Shown piece by piece: positions 1-9,522 of a stretch of DNA of 64,000 bases. The notes beneath the pieces are model-generated. The model had not been told where the DNA came from, searched no databases, and saw nothing but the letters and a program-made list of their open reading frames with translations. The DNA comes from Arcobacter_B sp049472135. Lineage in GTDB: Bacteria > Campylobacterota > Campylobacteria > Campylobacterales > Arcobacteraceae. The DNA lies in contig NZ_JBMOVV010000004.1 in assembly GCF_049472135.1 (NCBI RefSeq), positions 124,001 to 188,000 on the forward strand, read 5' to 3'. Within the stretch, counting starts at the first letter, position 1, and each line of letters starts with the position of its first letter. The position numbers and the translations under genes were made by a program.

Positions 1-1127
1 GCTTGATAAATAGATAATATCTCTTTTTGTTTATCATCAAGTATTTTTATCTGTTTTTTTCCAAACTCTAATTTATTTTTAGCAACTTCAATATCATCAC
101 TATCTAAAATCTTAGAGTCTCTTTTTATCATACATAAAAGAGCTTCATTGATTAATGTTGCAAGTGAAGCAGAACTAAATCCTGAAGTATCTGTTGCTAA
201 TTTATCAATATTTATTTCATGATTTTTATCTTTTAAATATAACTCTAAAATTTTCTTTCTATCTTCAATATTTGGAAGACCTACATGCACACGTCTATCA
301 AATCGCCCTGCTCTTAAAAGTGCATCATCTAAAACTTCAATTTTGTTAGTTGCAGCTATTACAATTACACCACTATCACCCTCAAAACCATCCATTTGAG
401 TTAAAAGTTCATTTAGTGTAGCTTCTCTTTCATCATTTGACTTTCCACTTCTTGCTTTTCCTACAGCATCAATTTCATCAATAAATACAATTGCAGGGGC
501 ACTTGCTTTTGCTTTTGCAAATAATTCTCTAACTTTTTTTGCACCCATTCCAACATAAATTTGTACAAATGAAGCTCCACTTTGATAAAAGAAAGGTACA
601 TCAGCTTCTCCTGCAACAGCTCTTGCTATAAGTGTTTTACCAACACCAGGAGGTCCTACAAGTAGTACACCTTTTGGTAGTTTAATTCCATATTTTAAAT
701 ACTTCTTTGGTTCATTTAAAAAATCAACTACTTCTTCAAGTTCTTCTTTTATCTCTGAAATTCCTGCAATATCTTTAAAAGTTATGTTTGAGCTAACTGC
801 TGTTATATCTGAGTTTAAAATTTCATTTGAAGTTTGTGCCCTTGATTTCACTAACTCTTCATTAAATGCAGAATTTTTAACTGGCTTAATACCTCTTTTT
901 CTCTCAATATAATCTCTTAACTTTTCTTGATTAAACTTTAGTACTAATGCAAATATTAATAATATAAATAAAAAGCCTATTCCTAAATAATAAGAACTAT
1001 TTTGTATGTGAGCGCTACTTTTATAAATTGTATATAAAAAAAGGATTATAAGAACGATGGCAGAAATTGCCATCAACTTGAAGTTTTTATCTAAGTTTTT
1101 CTCTATTTTATTTGAATCTTGCGACAT
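1..1127 (-). CDS. FtsH-like membrane AAA+ ATPase/protease (C-terminal part outside window)
   Basis: Cut by the window edge; about 375 N-terminal residues are visible, read from ATG at 1127. Two membrane helices (about residues 18-36 and 46-64) precede an AAA+ module with Walker A GPPGVGKT (about 158-165), pore motif FVQIYVGMGA, Walker B IVFIDEIDAVG and the second region of homology DALLRAGRFDRR. This is the layout of FtsH, a membrane-anchored ATP-dependent protease hexamer, but the loop between the helices is only about ten residues, so the usual periplasmic domain is missing. The zinc-protease half with HEXXH would lie outside, so proteolysis cannot be judged. The order aroB, MscS-like, mtaB, ftsH-like is, from memory, that of H. 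pylori HP0283-HP0286 and C. jejuni Cj1008c-Cj1005c, where this is a second FtsH homologue beside the main one. The start overlaps the end of mtaB by 20 bases, implying translational coupling. Confidence 0.88.
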   Translation of the reverse strand, partial: MSQDSNKIEKNLDKNFKLMAISAIVLIILFLYTIYKSSAHIQNSSYYLGIGFLFILLIFALVLKFNQEKLRDYIERKRGIKPVKNSAFNEELVKSRAQTSNEILNSDITAVSSNITFKDIAGISEIKEELEEVVDFLNEPKKYLKYGIKLPKGVLLVGPPGVGKTLIARAVAGEADVPFFYQSGASFVQIYVGMGAKKVRELFAKAKASAPAIVFIDEIDAVGKARSGKSNDEREATLNELLTQMDGFEGDSGVIVIAATNKIEVLDDALLRAGRFDRRVHVGLPNIEDRKKILELYLKDKNHEINIDKLATDTSGFSSASLATLINEALLCMIKRDSKILDSDDIEVAKNKLEFGKKQIKILDDKQKEILSIYQ

Positions 1128-2376
1128 TTTTATCAGCCTTTGCTTCATAATCATCTATGAAAATCCAATCTCCTACTAAATCAACAGGAGATTCAACCTC
1201 TATTTGATTGAAGAATTGATCAAGCCCAATATATTTTCCATTTTTTTCTTGCTCAATTAAAACTTCAAGTCTTTGTTTGTTGTTTTGTCTGAAGTCAAGA
1301 TTTTTTTGTTCTATTATACTTGTCAATTCGTTATATCGTAATTTAGCAATATCACCTTTTATTTCAGGTTTCATTGTTGCACTTGGAGTTCCATCTCTTT
1401 TTGAATAAGTAAATGCATGAACATGTGTAAGTGGGAACTTATGAAGATTTTCCATAGCCTCTTTCCATAATTCGTCAGTTTCACCTGGATGTCCTACTAT
1501 AAAGTCAGTTCCTAAAGCATAACCATTATCTCTTAAAAATTCAAAAAGTTCTAAATCTGATAAAACCTTATTTCTTCTATTCATAATCTTTAACATATCT
1601 TTTGATGTATGTTGAAGGGCAATATGAAGATGTTTAGCCATAAACGGTTCATTTATGATTTCTTTAAATTCATCATCAATTTGAATAGGCTCAATACTTC
1701 CCATTCTAATTCTTCTAACACCTTTTATTTGAGACATTTTCTTTAGAAGTTTTGCTAAAGAAGTATGTTGTTTTTTACCATACGAACCAACATTTGTTCC
1801 AGTTAAGATAAATTCTCCAAAACCATTTGCTGCAAGAGTTGTAACTTGTTCTAAAATTTTATCTTCTCTATATGACCTTGCATCACCTCTTACATAAGGG
1901 ATAATACAATAAGAACATCTAAAATCACATCCCTCTTGAATTTTGATAAAGGCTCTACTTTTTCCTACAAACTCTTCAACAATAGTTTCATCAATATGTT
2001 CTAAATCACCCGCTTGGAAAAATCTCTCTTCTTTTTTTAGAAGCTCATTAATATTCTCTTTTTCAGAGTGTCCAAATAGTGAGTCAACTTTTTGTTCTTT
2101 AAATAAACTCTCACCCTTAGTCCAAACTCCACAACCTGTAAAAACAACTCTTGGATCTTTTGGAAGTTTTTTTAAACTATTTATATAACCTCTAGCAGTT
2201 GAGTCTGCACCATTTGTAACTGTACATGAGTTAATAACAACTACATCAGCATCATCTTCTTTTTGTGTAATTTCAAAATCTTTAAGATTACTCATCATTA
2301 CTTGAGTATCAAATACATTTGTTCTACAACCAAAAGTTTTAAAGTATACTTTTGGCTTATCACTTGAAAAATTCAT
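1108..2376 (-). CDS. mtaB: tRNA t6A37 methylthiotransferase MtaB
   Basis: A 422-residue radical-SAM methylthiotransferase that converts t6A to ms2t6A at position 37 of ANN-decoding tRNAs. The N-terminal UPF0004 domain carries the three cysteines of the auxiliary 4Fe-4S cluster (C17 in FGCRTN, C51 in NSCTVT, C82 in GCGVW). The radical-SAM cluster motif CDFRCSYC is at 150-157 and a TRAM-like tail follows after about residue 365. The family also contains MiaB and RimO; the sequence after the first Cys and the length fit the MtaB (YqeV) branch common in Campylobacterota. The start has AAGGAC upstream. It lies between the MscS-like gene (18-bp gap) and the ftsH-like gene (20-bp overlap). A TsaC-like gene for the preceding step of the same tRNA modification lies at 5742-6185. 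Confidence 0.9.
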   Translation of the reverse strand: MNFSSDKPKVYFKTFGCRTNVFDTQVMMSNLKDFEITQKEDDADVVVINSCTVTNGADSTARGYINSLKKLPKDPRVVFTGCGVWTKGESLFKEQKVDSLFGHSEKENINELLKKEERFFQAGDLEHIDETIVEEFVGKSRAFIKIQEGCDFRCSYCIIPYVRGDARSYREDKILEQVTTLAANGFGEFILTGTNVGSYGKKQHTSLAKLLKKMSQIKGVRRIRMGSIEPIQIDDEFKEIINEPFMAKHLHIALQHTSKDMLKIMNRRNKVLSDLELFEFLRDNGYALGTDFIVGHPGETDELWKEAMENLHKFPLTHVHAFTYSKRDGTPSATMKPEIKGDIAKLRYNELTSIIEQKNLDFRQNNKQRLEVLIEQEKNGKYIGLDQFFNQIEVESPVDLVGDWIFIDDYEAKADKNVARFK

Positions 2377-2394
2377 TAAATATTTGTCCTTAAT

Positions 2395-4149
2395 TTATCT
2401 TCTAATAATTGCATCTTCTATTTCGTCAGGAATGTTTTTTCTTTTAACTGACACACCATATGCATTATCTGTTCTATTAATATTAATTTGTTGAGTTGGG
2501 TATGCAATATGAATATCATCTTCTTTCATAAATGCATTTATAATCTCCGGAGACATAGTACTTCTTAACTGTAAAGCAGCATAAGAGTTAGTTAAATACC
2601 AACCTGAAATAACCATACCATGTTGCTCTGCAAAAGTAAATACTCTAGGTTCAACACCTGTTGCTCTTAATTGATATTTACTTCTCATCTTAGATAACTG
2701 TTTTCTTGTAATATCAGTATATCCTTTTGAATAATGCTTTAAAATATCTTTTACTATTCTTTGAGCTTTTTTATGATTTGAATCAAAAGTAATAGTAATA
2801 TCAATTCCATCCCAAACAGTTCTTAAACCTGAATGCGTATAGTTTGCAATCATTTCAGAGAAAACATAGTTATTAGGAATAAAGAAAATTCTTCCTGTTC
2901 TTCTGTTTACTGTATATGATGTATATGTGATATCTTCTCTAATTGTAATTTTAAATAATGAAATATCTAAAACATCACCAACAGCTTCTAAACCATTTCT
3001 CGTAACTTTAATTCTATCCCCAACTTGAATTGAACCAGATGTTACAATAACCATCCATCCAAAAATTGACATAAACCAATCTTTTAAAGCAATAGCAATA
3101 CCAGCAGATGCGAATCCAAGGATTGTAACTACATAAGAAACATTGTCAATGTAAGAGAATAATATAACCATTACAACTAAGAAAACAACTGTAAAGTTGA
3201 TTACTTTGTTTGTCATATAATAACTCTCATTTTGAGAGAAATACTTCTTAAGTGTAAGCTTTACTAAAAATGTAATTACCCATAAAAGTACAATTATTGC
3301 AAGAATAATTATAATTTTTTGAATTTGCTGAGATATTTGGTCTTTAATTTCTAATATTACTTGCTCAATTTTTCTTGTATAAACAATTTGAGTTGTTGAT
3401 ACAATCTCTAAAACCATTACAAAATCTTTTTTCTGTTTATCTAAAAAAGTGATTTTATCTTTGTAAACACTTTTTTGATCAAGATTAAATAGTTCTAAAT
3501 ATAAAACTAATTCTTTATCAAGTTTAGTTGTAAGCTCTTCTATATCTTTTTCTAAATTTTGGAATTGTCTTTTATTATCTTCTAATCTTTTGATATGAGA
3601 TAATGCATTAATTATTCCAAAAGGATTTGTTATTTCTTCATACTCTTCAACTTCAGGAGGATTAATAAGCCCACCAATTGGTGAACCTTTATACTCTTTA
3701 ATAAGTTCAAGCTCATTTTCTTTAACTTTTATTTTATTGTGAAGTTGATAAAGTTTTTCTTCATTATGTATTTTTTTCTTGTATGCAATATCTTTTTTAA
3801 GATTTGCAAGTTCTGTTGAGATTTTACTATAAGAAATATAATTTGAATATCTTTTTAATAGAATATTATCTTTTAGTTCTAAATCAATTTTTTTAATTCT
3901 CTCTAATAAAACATTTATTTTAGCAAGATTTTGCATATCAATTTCTCTTGCCTTTTTTTCTGCTAACTCTCTTGCTTTTTTAGCTTCAAGCTCTTTTTGA
4001 GCAGCATCAAATTTCTGTTTTATCATCTTTTGTTCAATCTCATCAACAACTGCTTTATCTTCAGGAGCAATTGTATCAACACTATTTACTTCTTGCGAGA
4101 AAAGCATAGAAGAAATAAATAAAGCAGAATATAGAAATTTTTTAATCAA
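2395..4149 (-). CDS. MscS-family mechanosensitive channel with coiled-coil periplasmic domain
   Basis: 584 residues. A signal peptide (about 1-18) is followed by a long charged helical region (about 30-270) expected to be periplasmic, then three membrane helices (about 278-300, 315-335, 340-370). The third resembles the MscS pore helix in its alternating small residues (LGFASAGIAIALKDW). A beta domain (VGDRIKV near 377) and a C-terminal alpha/beta region complete the MscS fold. Such channels open under membrane tension and release osmolytes. The large N-terminal extension places it with the MscK/YbdG-like long members rather than the 280-residue MscS. It sits two bases from aroB and 18 from mtaB, so it is probably cotranscribed with both. 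Confidence 0.85.
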   Translation of the reverse strand: MIKKFLYSALFISSMLFSQEVNSVDTIAPEDKAVVDEIEQKMIKQKFDAAQKELEAKKARELAEKKAREIDMQNLAKINVLLERIKKIDLELKDNILLKRYSNYISYSKISTELANLKKDIAYKKKIHNEEKLYQLHNKIKVKENELELIKEYKGSPIGGLINPPEVEEYEEITNPFGIINALSHIKRLEDNKRQFQNLEKDIEELTTKLDKELVLYLELFNLDQKSVYKDKITFLDKQKKDFVMVLEIVSTTQIVYTRKIEQVILEIKDQISQQIQKIIIILAIIVLLWVITFLVKLTLKKYFSQNESYYMTNKVINFTVVFLVVMVILFSYIDNVSYVVTILGFASAGIAIALKDWFMSIFGWMVIVTSGSIQVGDRIKVTRNGLEAVGDVLDISLFKITIREDITYTSYTVNRRTGRIFFIPNNYVFSEMIANYTHSGLRTVWDGIDITITFDSNHKKAQRIVKDILKHYSKGYTDITRKQLSKMRSKYQLRATGVEPRVFTFAEQHGMVISGWYLTNSYAALQLRSTMSPEIINAFMKEDDIHIAYPTQQININRTDNAYGVSVKRKNIPDEIEDAIIRR

Positions 4150-4150
4150 T

Positions 4151-5185
4151 TTAGAAATCCTTTAAAACCTCAATAACATCATTTTTGTTAACTTCATCAG
4201 TAATTACACAATCTCCTAAACCTTTTGGTAAAATAAATTTGATTTTATTATCTAAAGATTTTTTATCTAAAAAGAAGTGTTCGTAGAAGTCTTCAACATC
4301 TTTGATTTTATATGAAGTTGGGATATCATACTTTTCTAATAATGATTTTACTCTTAAAGCTTCTTCTTCATTCATTAAACCAATTTTTACTGCTAATTTA
4401 TTTGCCATTACCATACCAATACCAACAGCTTCACCATGTAAATATGTATCATAATTAGTTTCATTTTCAATTACATGACCAAAAGTATGCCCATAATTTA
4501 AAGCAGCTCTAATTCCATGCTCTTTTTCATCTTTTGAAACTACATCTGCTTTTGTTTCAACAGATTTTGCAATTGCAATTTTGATATTGTCTTCATTTGT
4601 TAAATCATTTTGTTCTAACCATTCAAAAAACTCTTTGTTAAAAGTAACTGCCATTTTTACAATTTCAGCAATACCTGCACCAAACTCTCTTTTTGGTAAA
4701 GTTTTTAACATTGAAGGGTCAATTAAAACTGCTTTTGGTTGGTGGAAAGCACCTATAAGATTTTTTCCAAATTTATTATTAATCCCTGTTTTCCCACCAA
4801 CACTTGCATCAACTTGAGAAAGAAGGGTAGTAGGAATTTGTACAAAATTAATACCTCTTTGGTAAATTGAAGCAGCAAAACCTGTCATATCTCCAATTAC
4901 TCCACCACCAAAAGCTACAAGAAGTGATTTTCTATCAAGTCTATGTTCAAAACAATGATTTAAAATCATATCAATTGTATCCATATTTTTATACTCTTCC
5001 CCATCAGGAATCGTAACGACACTAAGTTCTTTTGCACTTAAATATTTTTTTAAATACTCTAAATGAAATCCACTAACAGTTGGGTTTGTAACAACTACAA
5101 CTTTTGTATCAAAATATATTTCATTTAATTTATCAATTGTAATATCATAAGAAGTGTTATTTGGTAAAGTAATATTTACTATCAT
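4151..5185 (-). CDS. aroB: 3-dehydroquinate synthase
   Basis: 344 residues, normal family length. It converts DAHP to 3-dehydroquinate, the second step of the shikimate pathway, using NAD+ and a divalent metal. The NAD-binding glycine motif GGGVIGDMTGF is at 93-103, VDASVGGKTGIN at 125-136, and predicted metal ligands are E174 (AGIAEIVK), H233 in NYGHTFGH and H250 in LHGEAVG. The ATG at 5185 is preceded only by a weak GGAT. First gene of the unit aroB - MscS-like - mtaB - ftsH-like, a Campylobacterota gene order. No other aro gene lies nearby. I see nothing gene-like in 5186-5340 upstream. Confidence 0.95.
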   Translation of the reverse strand: MIVNITLPNNTSYDITIDKLNEIYFDTKVVVVTNPTVSGFHLEYLKKYLSAKELSVVTIPDGEEYKNMDTIDMILNHCFEHRLDRKSLLVAFGGGVIGDMTGFAASIYQRGINFVQIPTTLLSQVDASVGGKTGINNKFGKNLIGAFHQPKAVLIDPSMLKTLPKREFGAGIAEIVKMAVTFNKEFFEWLEQNDLTNEDNIKIAIAKSVETKADVVSKDEKEHGIRAALNYGHTFGHVIENETNYDTYLHGEAVGIGMVMANKLAVKIGLMNEEEALRVKSLLEKYDIPTSYKIKDVEDFYEHFFLDKKSLDNKIKFILPKGLGDCVITDEVNKNDVIEVLKDF

Positions 5186-5340
5186 ATAAAATCCATTTAA
5201 TCTAATTTCTAATGATTTTATCTAAAAAAATCTAATTAACGGTTTAAAACTTCTATAAATTGGGGCTTTATTAAAACCAAAATATATCAAATTTTTTTAT
5301 AAACCTTTGATTAAATAAATAGTTTATTAGTAAATAAAAC

Positions 5341-5475
5341 TTATGAGATTGTTGCAAAAAAAGTACTAATTAAAATTGTTGCACTTAAAAACAATCCTTG
5401 TAATTTAAATTGAGACAATATTTCTACTGAACTTAACTTTGAGCTGTAACATGAATCATAGTATTCAATTTTCAT
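5341..5475 (-). CDS. Predicted 44-residue single-span membrane micro-protein
   Basis: A short open frame in a 405-bp gap. ATG at 5475 is preceded by AAAGGATAGGAAA, a good ribosome binding site, and the frame ends in TAA at 5341. The product starts MKIEYYDSCYSSKLSS and ends with a hydrophobic segment (about residues 25-42, LFLSATILISTFFATI) that would form one membrane helix. I do not recognise the protein. Its place next to a tRNA gene and its membrane-helix form allow a small regulatory membrane protein or a type I toxin-like peptide, but nothing in the sequence decides this. It could also be a chance frame; the strong binding site and clean hydrophobic pattern argue for a gene. Confidence 0.55.
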   Translation of the reverse strand: MKIEYYDSCYSSKLSSVEILSQFKLQGLFLSATILISTFFATIS

Positions 5476-5590
5476 TTTCCTATCCTTTAGTAATAAAATA
5501 TTACTTTATTCTATAAAAGAAATCTTAAACAAATATAAAAATACAATGTTTTTAATGTTAAATTTGAAATTTAGTATAATTTGTGGATTT

Positions 5591-5666
5591 TGGCGACCCC
5601 AGTGTGATTCGAACACACGTTTTCAGGAGGAAATCCTGACGTCCTTGGCCTCTAGACGACGGGGTC
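5591..5666 (-). tRNA. tRNA-Glu (anticodon TTC)
   Basis: The minus strand folds as a cloverleaf. The acceptor GACCCCG pairs with TGGGGTC, leaving discriminator G and an encoded CCA (5591-5593). The anticodon stem TCAGG/CCTGA closes a seven-base loop ATTTCCT with TTC at positions 34-36. The T arm is GTGTG-TTCGAAT-CACAC. It stands alone, not in a tRNA cluster. Confidence 0.96.
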
Positions 5667-5682
5667 ATTTTGAAAGAGTGAA

Positions 5683-5688
5683 ATTATA
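5683..5688 (-). promoter_or_regulatory. -10 box for tRNA-Glu
   Basis: Read on the minus strand this is a perfect TATAAT, 17 bases before the mature 5' end of tRNA-Glu. No clear -35 is visible, as is usual for RpoD promoters in Campylobacterota. Confidence 0.6.
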
Positions 5689-5741
5689 ATGTAAAATATA
5701 TTGCATTTCTCTTAAAAATCCTAAAGATTTATTATAAGAGC

Positions 5742-6185
5742 TTATCTTAATCTTATTTTTTTTGATTTTGTGAGTTTATAAATTGAAGAAGAGATTTTTT
5801 CACTAAAGCCATCTTTTTGATTTACTATTACATCACTATTTTTTAAAGCAAATTCTTCATCAAATTTATTACCAGTTAAATTTGCAGATGTAGAATATAA
5901 TATTTTAAATTTAGATATAAAAGGATAAAACAATGATTCTTTATTTATTACTCTAAAAGATTTAAGATTTGGATAAATATAAGTTGTTTTTGAAGCTCTT
6001 CTAACTTCTTTTCTGAACTTTTTTGGAACTCTAGTATTTTGATTTAATGTATTAAATGAATCTACAGTATTTAATATTTTCTTACTTCTTGGTCTTTGTT
6101 TTACATCTGAAAGTCTCTCATGCGAAGAACATGAGAAACCAACAGTTGTATCAGTTTGTACAAGATAAACTAACGATGAATTCAT
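5742..6185 (-). CDS. Short Sua5/YrdC/TsaC-family protein
   Basis: 147 residues against about 185-210 for TsaC. The family makes threonylcarbamoyl-AMP from threonine, bicarbonate and ATP for t6A37 tRNA modification. Visible motifs are TDTTVGF near the N terminus (PTDTVYGL in TsaC), the basic stretch VKQRPRSKK (KxR motif) and STSANLTG (PSTSAN in the family). The middle is shortened and the protein is very basic. Its ATG overlaps the carB stop in TAATG (6183-6187), so translation is coupled to carB. It may be the organism's TsaC or a diverged paralogue; a longer TsaC elsewhere in the genome would settle it. Confidence 0.75.
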   Translation of the reverse strand: MNSSLVYLVQTDTTVGFSCSSHERLSDVKQRPRSKKILNTVDSFNTLNQNTRVPKKFRKEVRRASKTTYIYPNLKSFRVINKESLFYPFISKFKILYSTSANLTGNKFDEEFALKNSDVIVNQKDGFSEKISSSIYKLTKSKKIRLR

Positions 6186-9100
6186 TAATCTTCTAAATAC
6201 TCCTGAATAGATTTTACATTTACACCATCAGCACTTTTTAATGCTTTCATAGCTTCAATACAAGCTAAAGCTGTTGAAGCTGTTGTACCATAAGGAACAT
6301 TCTCTTTTAATACAGCTCTTCTAATATCTTGACCATCAGATTTTGATGATTCTTTTCCATCAGATGTATTAAATGCTAATGCAATTTCACCATTTGTAAT
6401 TGCATCAGTAATGTTTGGTCTACCCTCAGAAATTTTAAGTACTTTTTCACACTCAATTCCAGCATCCGTAATAGCTTTATGAGTTCCACCAGTAGCAACT
6501 ACTGAGAATCCTTCTTCAACTAAACCTTTTGCAATTTGAGGAGCAAACTCTTTATCTAAATCACATAATGAGATAAATACTTTTCCTTCAGTTGGTAATC
6601 CATTTTTAGCAGCACTTTGCGCTTTTGCATAAGCTTCACCAAAGTTATCAGAAATACCCATAACTTCACCAGTTGACTTCATTTCTGGAGTTAAGATAGG
6701 ATCTGAACCTGATAATTTATTGAATGGGAATACAGCTTCTTTAACTGCAATGTGTCCTTTTAATTTTGGTTTTAATACACCATTATCTTCATGAACAATA
6801 TCTTTATCATATACAGATAAAGCATCTCTTAAAGTCTCACCCCACATAACTCTAGTTGCAATCTTCGCTAAAGGCATACCTGTAGCTTTTGATACAAATG
6901 GAACAGTTCTAGAAGCTCTTGGATTTACTTCAATTAAGTAAATTTGACCTTTATGAATTGCATATTGAGTATTCATAAGACCTACAACACCAAGTCCTAG
7001 TGCCATAGCTTTTGTTTTTTCTTCTAATTCTTTGATTAACTCTTCTGAAATTGATACAGGAGGTAATGAACAAGCAGAGTCACCTGAGTGAACACCAGCT
7101 TCTTCAATATGTTGCATAATTCCACCAATGTAAACTTCTTTACCATCACAAATACAATCAACATCAAGTTCAATTGCTCTATCTAAGAATTTGTCAATTA
7201 ATACAGGCGCATCATTTGATACAGATACTGCTTCATCCATGTATTGCTTTAACTCATCTGTAGAGTAAACGATTCTCATTCCTCTTCCACCAAGTACGAA
7301 AGATGGTCTTACAAGTACTGGGTATCCAATTCTTTCAGCAATTTCAATTGCTTCATCTACTAATACAGCTGTACCATTATCTGGTTGTAATAATCCTACT
7401 TTTTCAACAAATGTAGAGAACTTTTCTCTATCTTCTGCTAAATCAATAACTTCTGCTGTAGTACCAATGATTTTTCCACCAGCTTCATGAATTGCATTTG
7501 CAAGTTTTAATGGAGTTTGTCCACCAAAGTGTACAATAATACCATCTGGTTGCTCTTGATCAATTACAGATCTTACATGTTCAAAGTCAATTGGTTCAAA
7601 ATATAAAATATCAGAAGTATCATAATCAGTTGAAACAGTTTCTGGGTTACAGTTATACATAATTGTTTTGATACCCATTTCATTTAATGCAAATGATGCG
7701 TGTACACAACAATAATCAAACTCAATACCTTGACCAATTCTGTTAGGACCTCCACCAATAATTAATACTTTTTTATCAGTGTCTTGTTTTTCAACTTTTG
7801 GTAATTTAGTAATATTTGTTGAAGAGTAAAGGTATGGTGTTAAAGCTTTAAACTCAGCAGCACAAGTATCAACTTCATTGTATTCAAAATCAATATCTAA
7901 AGCTTTTCTTGCAGAGTAAACTTCTTCTTCAGTTTTACCAATTAACAGACCTATCATCTTATCAGAGAATCCATTTGTCTTAGCTTCTCTCATAGCTTCT
8001 TCATTTGTTAATATAGCTTCACTCATTGAAGTTTCAATGTTATAGATTTCTCTAAATTTAGATAAGAACCAAGGATCAATGTTACATAATTCAAATAGTT
8101 CTTCATTTGTAAGACCTTGTCTGTAACCATCCATTAAGTATCTTAATCTATCAGCATTTGGTCTTCTAATTTCAGCTTTGATTTTTTCTAAATCATCACA
8201 AATTGGATCAAAACCAACAATTCCAGTTTCCATAGAACATAATGCTTTTTGAATAGACTCATTAAATGTTCTACCAATAGCCATAACCTCACCTACTGAT
8301 TTCATACCAGTTGATAATGTAGAGTTAGCTTTAGGGAATTTTTCAAAAGTAAATCTTGGAATCTTTGTAACAACATAATCAATTACTGGTTCAAATGATG
8401 CAGCAGTTCCAGTAATATCATTTGTAATTTCATCTAAAGTAAATCCAACAGCAAGTAAAGTTGCAACTTTAGCAATTGGATAACCTGTAGCTTTAGATGC
8501 AAGAGCAGAAGATCTAGAAACTCTTGGATTCATTTCAATTACAATCATTCTTCCAGTATTTGGACAAATAGAGAACTGTACGTTTGATCCACCAGTATCA
8601 ACACCAATTTCTCTTAAAATTGCAAAAGATGCATTTCTCATATCTTGGTACTCTTTATCAGTAAGAGTAAGTGCAGGAGCAATAGTAGTTGAATCTCCTG
8701 TGTGTACACCCATTGGGTCTAAGTTCTCAATAGAACATACGATAATACAGTTATCTTTTTTGTCTCTGATAACTTCCATTTCATACTCTTTCCAACCAAG
8801 CATTGATTCCATAATCTCAATTTCATTGATAGGAGAAGCTTCGATACCTGCTTCAGCAAGAGCTTTAAACTCTTCCATATTATAAGCTACACCAGAACCA
8901 CCACCAGCAAGGGTAAATGAAGCCCTAGAAATTACAGGGAAACCAATCTCTTTTGCAACTTTGATAGCCTCTTCAACTGAATAAGCATTTGCACTTTTTG
9001 GTAAATCCATACCAATTTTAATCATTGCTTCATTGAAAAGATGTCTATCTTCACCTTTCTTAATTGCATCAGGGTGTGCTCCAAGGAACTGTACTCCATC

Positions 9101-9424
9101 AAGCATACCCTTTTCATACATTGTAGTTGCAACATTAAGTGCAGTTTGCCCACCCATAGTAGGTAAAATAGCATCAATATTCTCTTTTTCAATAATTTTA
9201 GCAACAACTTCTTCTGTAATAGGTTCAATATAAGTTTTATCAGCAAATTCTGGATCAGTCATGATCGTAGCTGGATTTGAATTAATTAAAACAACTCTGT
9301 ATCCTAGTTCTTTTAGCGTTTTAGTAGCTTGTGTACCTGAGTAGTCAAACTCACACGCTTGTCCAATTACGATTGGTCCAGAACCAATAAGTAAAATAGA
9401 TTTTATATCTTCTCTTTTTGGCAT
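6185..9424 (-). CDS. carB: Carbamoyl-phosphate synthase large subunit
   Basis: 1079 residues, full length. It makes carbamoyl phosphate from bicarbonate, ammonia (delivered by CarA) and two ATP, feeding arginine and pyrimidine synthesis. Two homologous ATP-grasp halves are evident: SGPIVIGQACEFDYSGTQA at the N terminus and GGGPNRIGQGIEFDYC near 560, each followed by an ATP-binding domain (ending EMNPRVSRSSALASKATG and EVNPRASRTVPFVSKATG). The last 140 residues form the MGS-like allosteric domain. ATG at 9424 has GGGGAA upstream. carA is not in the window. Downstream it is coupled to the TsaC-like gene. Confidence 0.98.
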   Translation of the reverse strand: MPKREDIKSILLIGSGPIVIGQACEFDYSGTQATKTLKELGYRVVLINSNPATIMTDPEFADKTYIEPITEEVVAKIIEKENIDAILPTMGGQTALNVATTMYEKGMLDGVQFLGAHPDAIKKGEDRHLFNEAMIKIGMDLPKSANAYSVEEAIKVAKEIGFPVISRASFTLAGGGSGVAYNMEEFKALAEAGIEASPINEIEIMESMLGWKEYEMEVIRDKKDNCIIVCSIENLDPMGVHTGDSTTIAPALTLTDKEYQDMRNASFAILREIGVDTGGSNVQFSICPNTGRMIVIEMNPRVSRSSALASKATGYPIAKVATLLAVGFTLDEITNDITGTAASFEPVIDYVVTKIPRFTFEKFPKANSTLSTGMKSVGEVMAIGRTFNESIQKALCSMETGIVGFDPICDDLEKIKAEIRRPNADRLRYLMDGYRQGLTNEELFELCNIDPWFLSKFREIYNIETSMSEAILTNEEAMREAKTNGFSDKMIGLLIGKTEEEVYSARKALDIDFEYNEVDTCAAEFKALTPYLYSSTNITKLPKVEKQDTDKKVLIIGGGPNRIGQGIEFDYCCVHASFALNEMGIKTIMYNCNPETVSTDYDTSDILYFEPIDFEHVRSVIDQEQPDGIIVHFGGQTPLKLANAIHEAGGKIIGTTAEVIDLAEDREKFSTFVEKVGLLQPDNGTAVLVDEAIEIAERIGYPVLVRPSFVLGGRGMRIVYSTDELKQYMDEAVSVSNDAPVLIDKFLDRAIELDVDCICDGKEVYIGGIMQHIEEAGVHSGDSACSLPPVSISEELIKELEEKTKAMALGLGVVGLMNTQYAIHKGQIYLIEVNPRASRTVPFVSKATGMPLAKIATRVMWGETLRDALSVYDKDIVHEDNGVLKPKLKGHIAVKEAVFPFNKLSGSDPILTPEMKSTGEVMGISDNFGEAYAKAQSAAKNGLPTEGKVFISLCDLDKEFAPQIAKGLVEEGFSVVATGGTHKAITDAGIECEKVLKISEGRPNITDAITNGEIALAFNTSDGKESSKSDGQDIRRAVLKENVPYGTTASTALACIEAMKALKSADGVNVKSIQEYLED

Positions 9425-9522
9425 AAAAAATTCCCCACATGTTTTTTTATAAAATTTGGGAAGTATAGCTAAAAAGTACTTAAACTAGGGTTACACGAAA
9501 TGTATAATAATTTTTTGTTGGA

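Noticed and set aside
9022..9246. Open frames inside carB in other frames and on the opposite strand
   Set aside because: They are shadows of carB, with no binding site and compositions rich in Leu/Lys or Ser/Ile.
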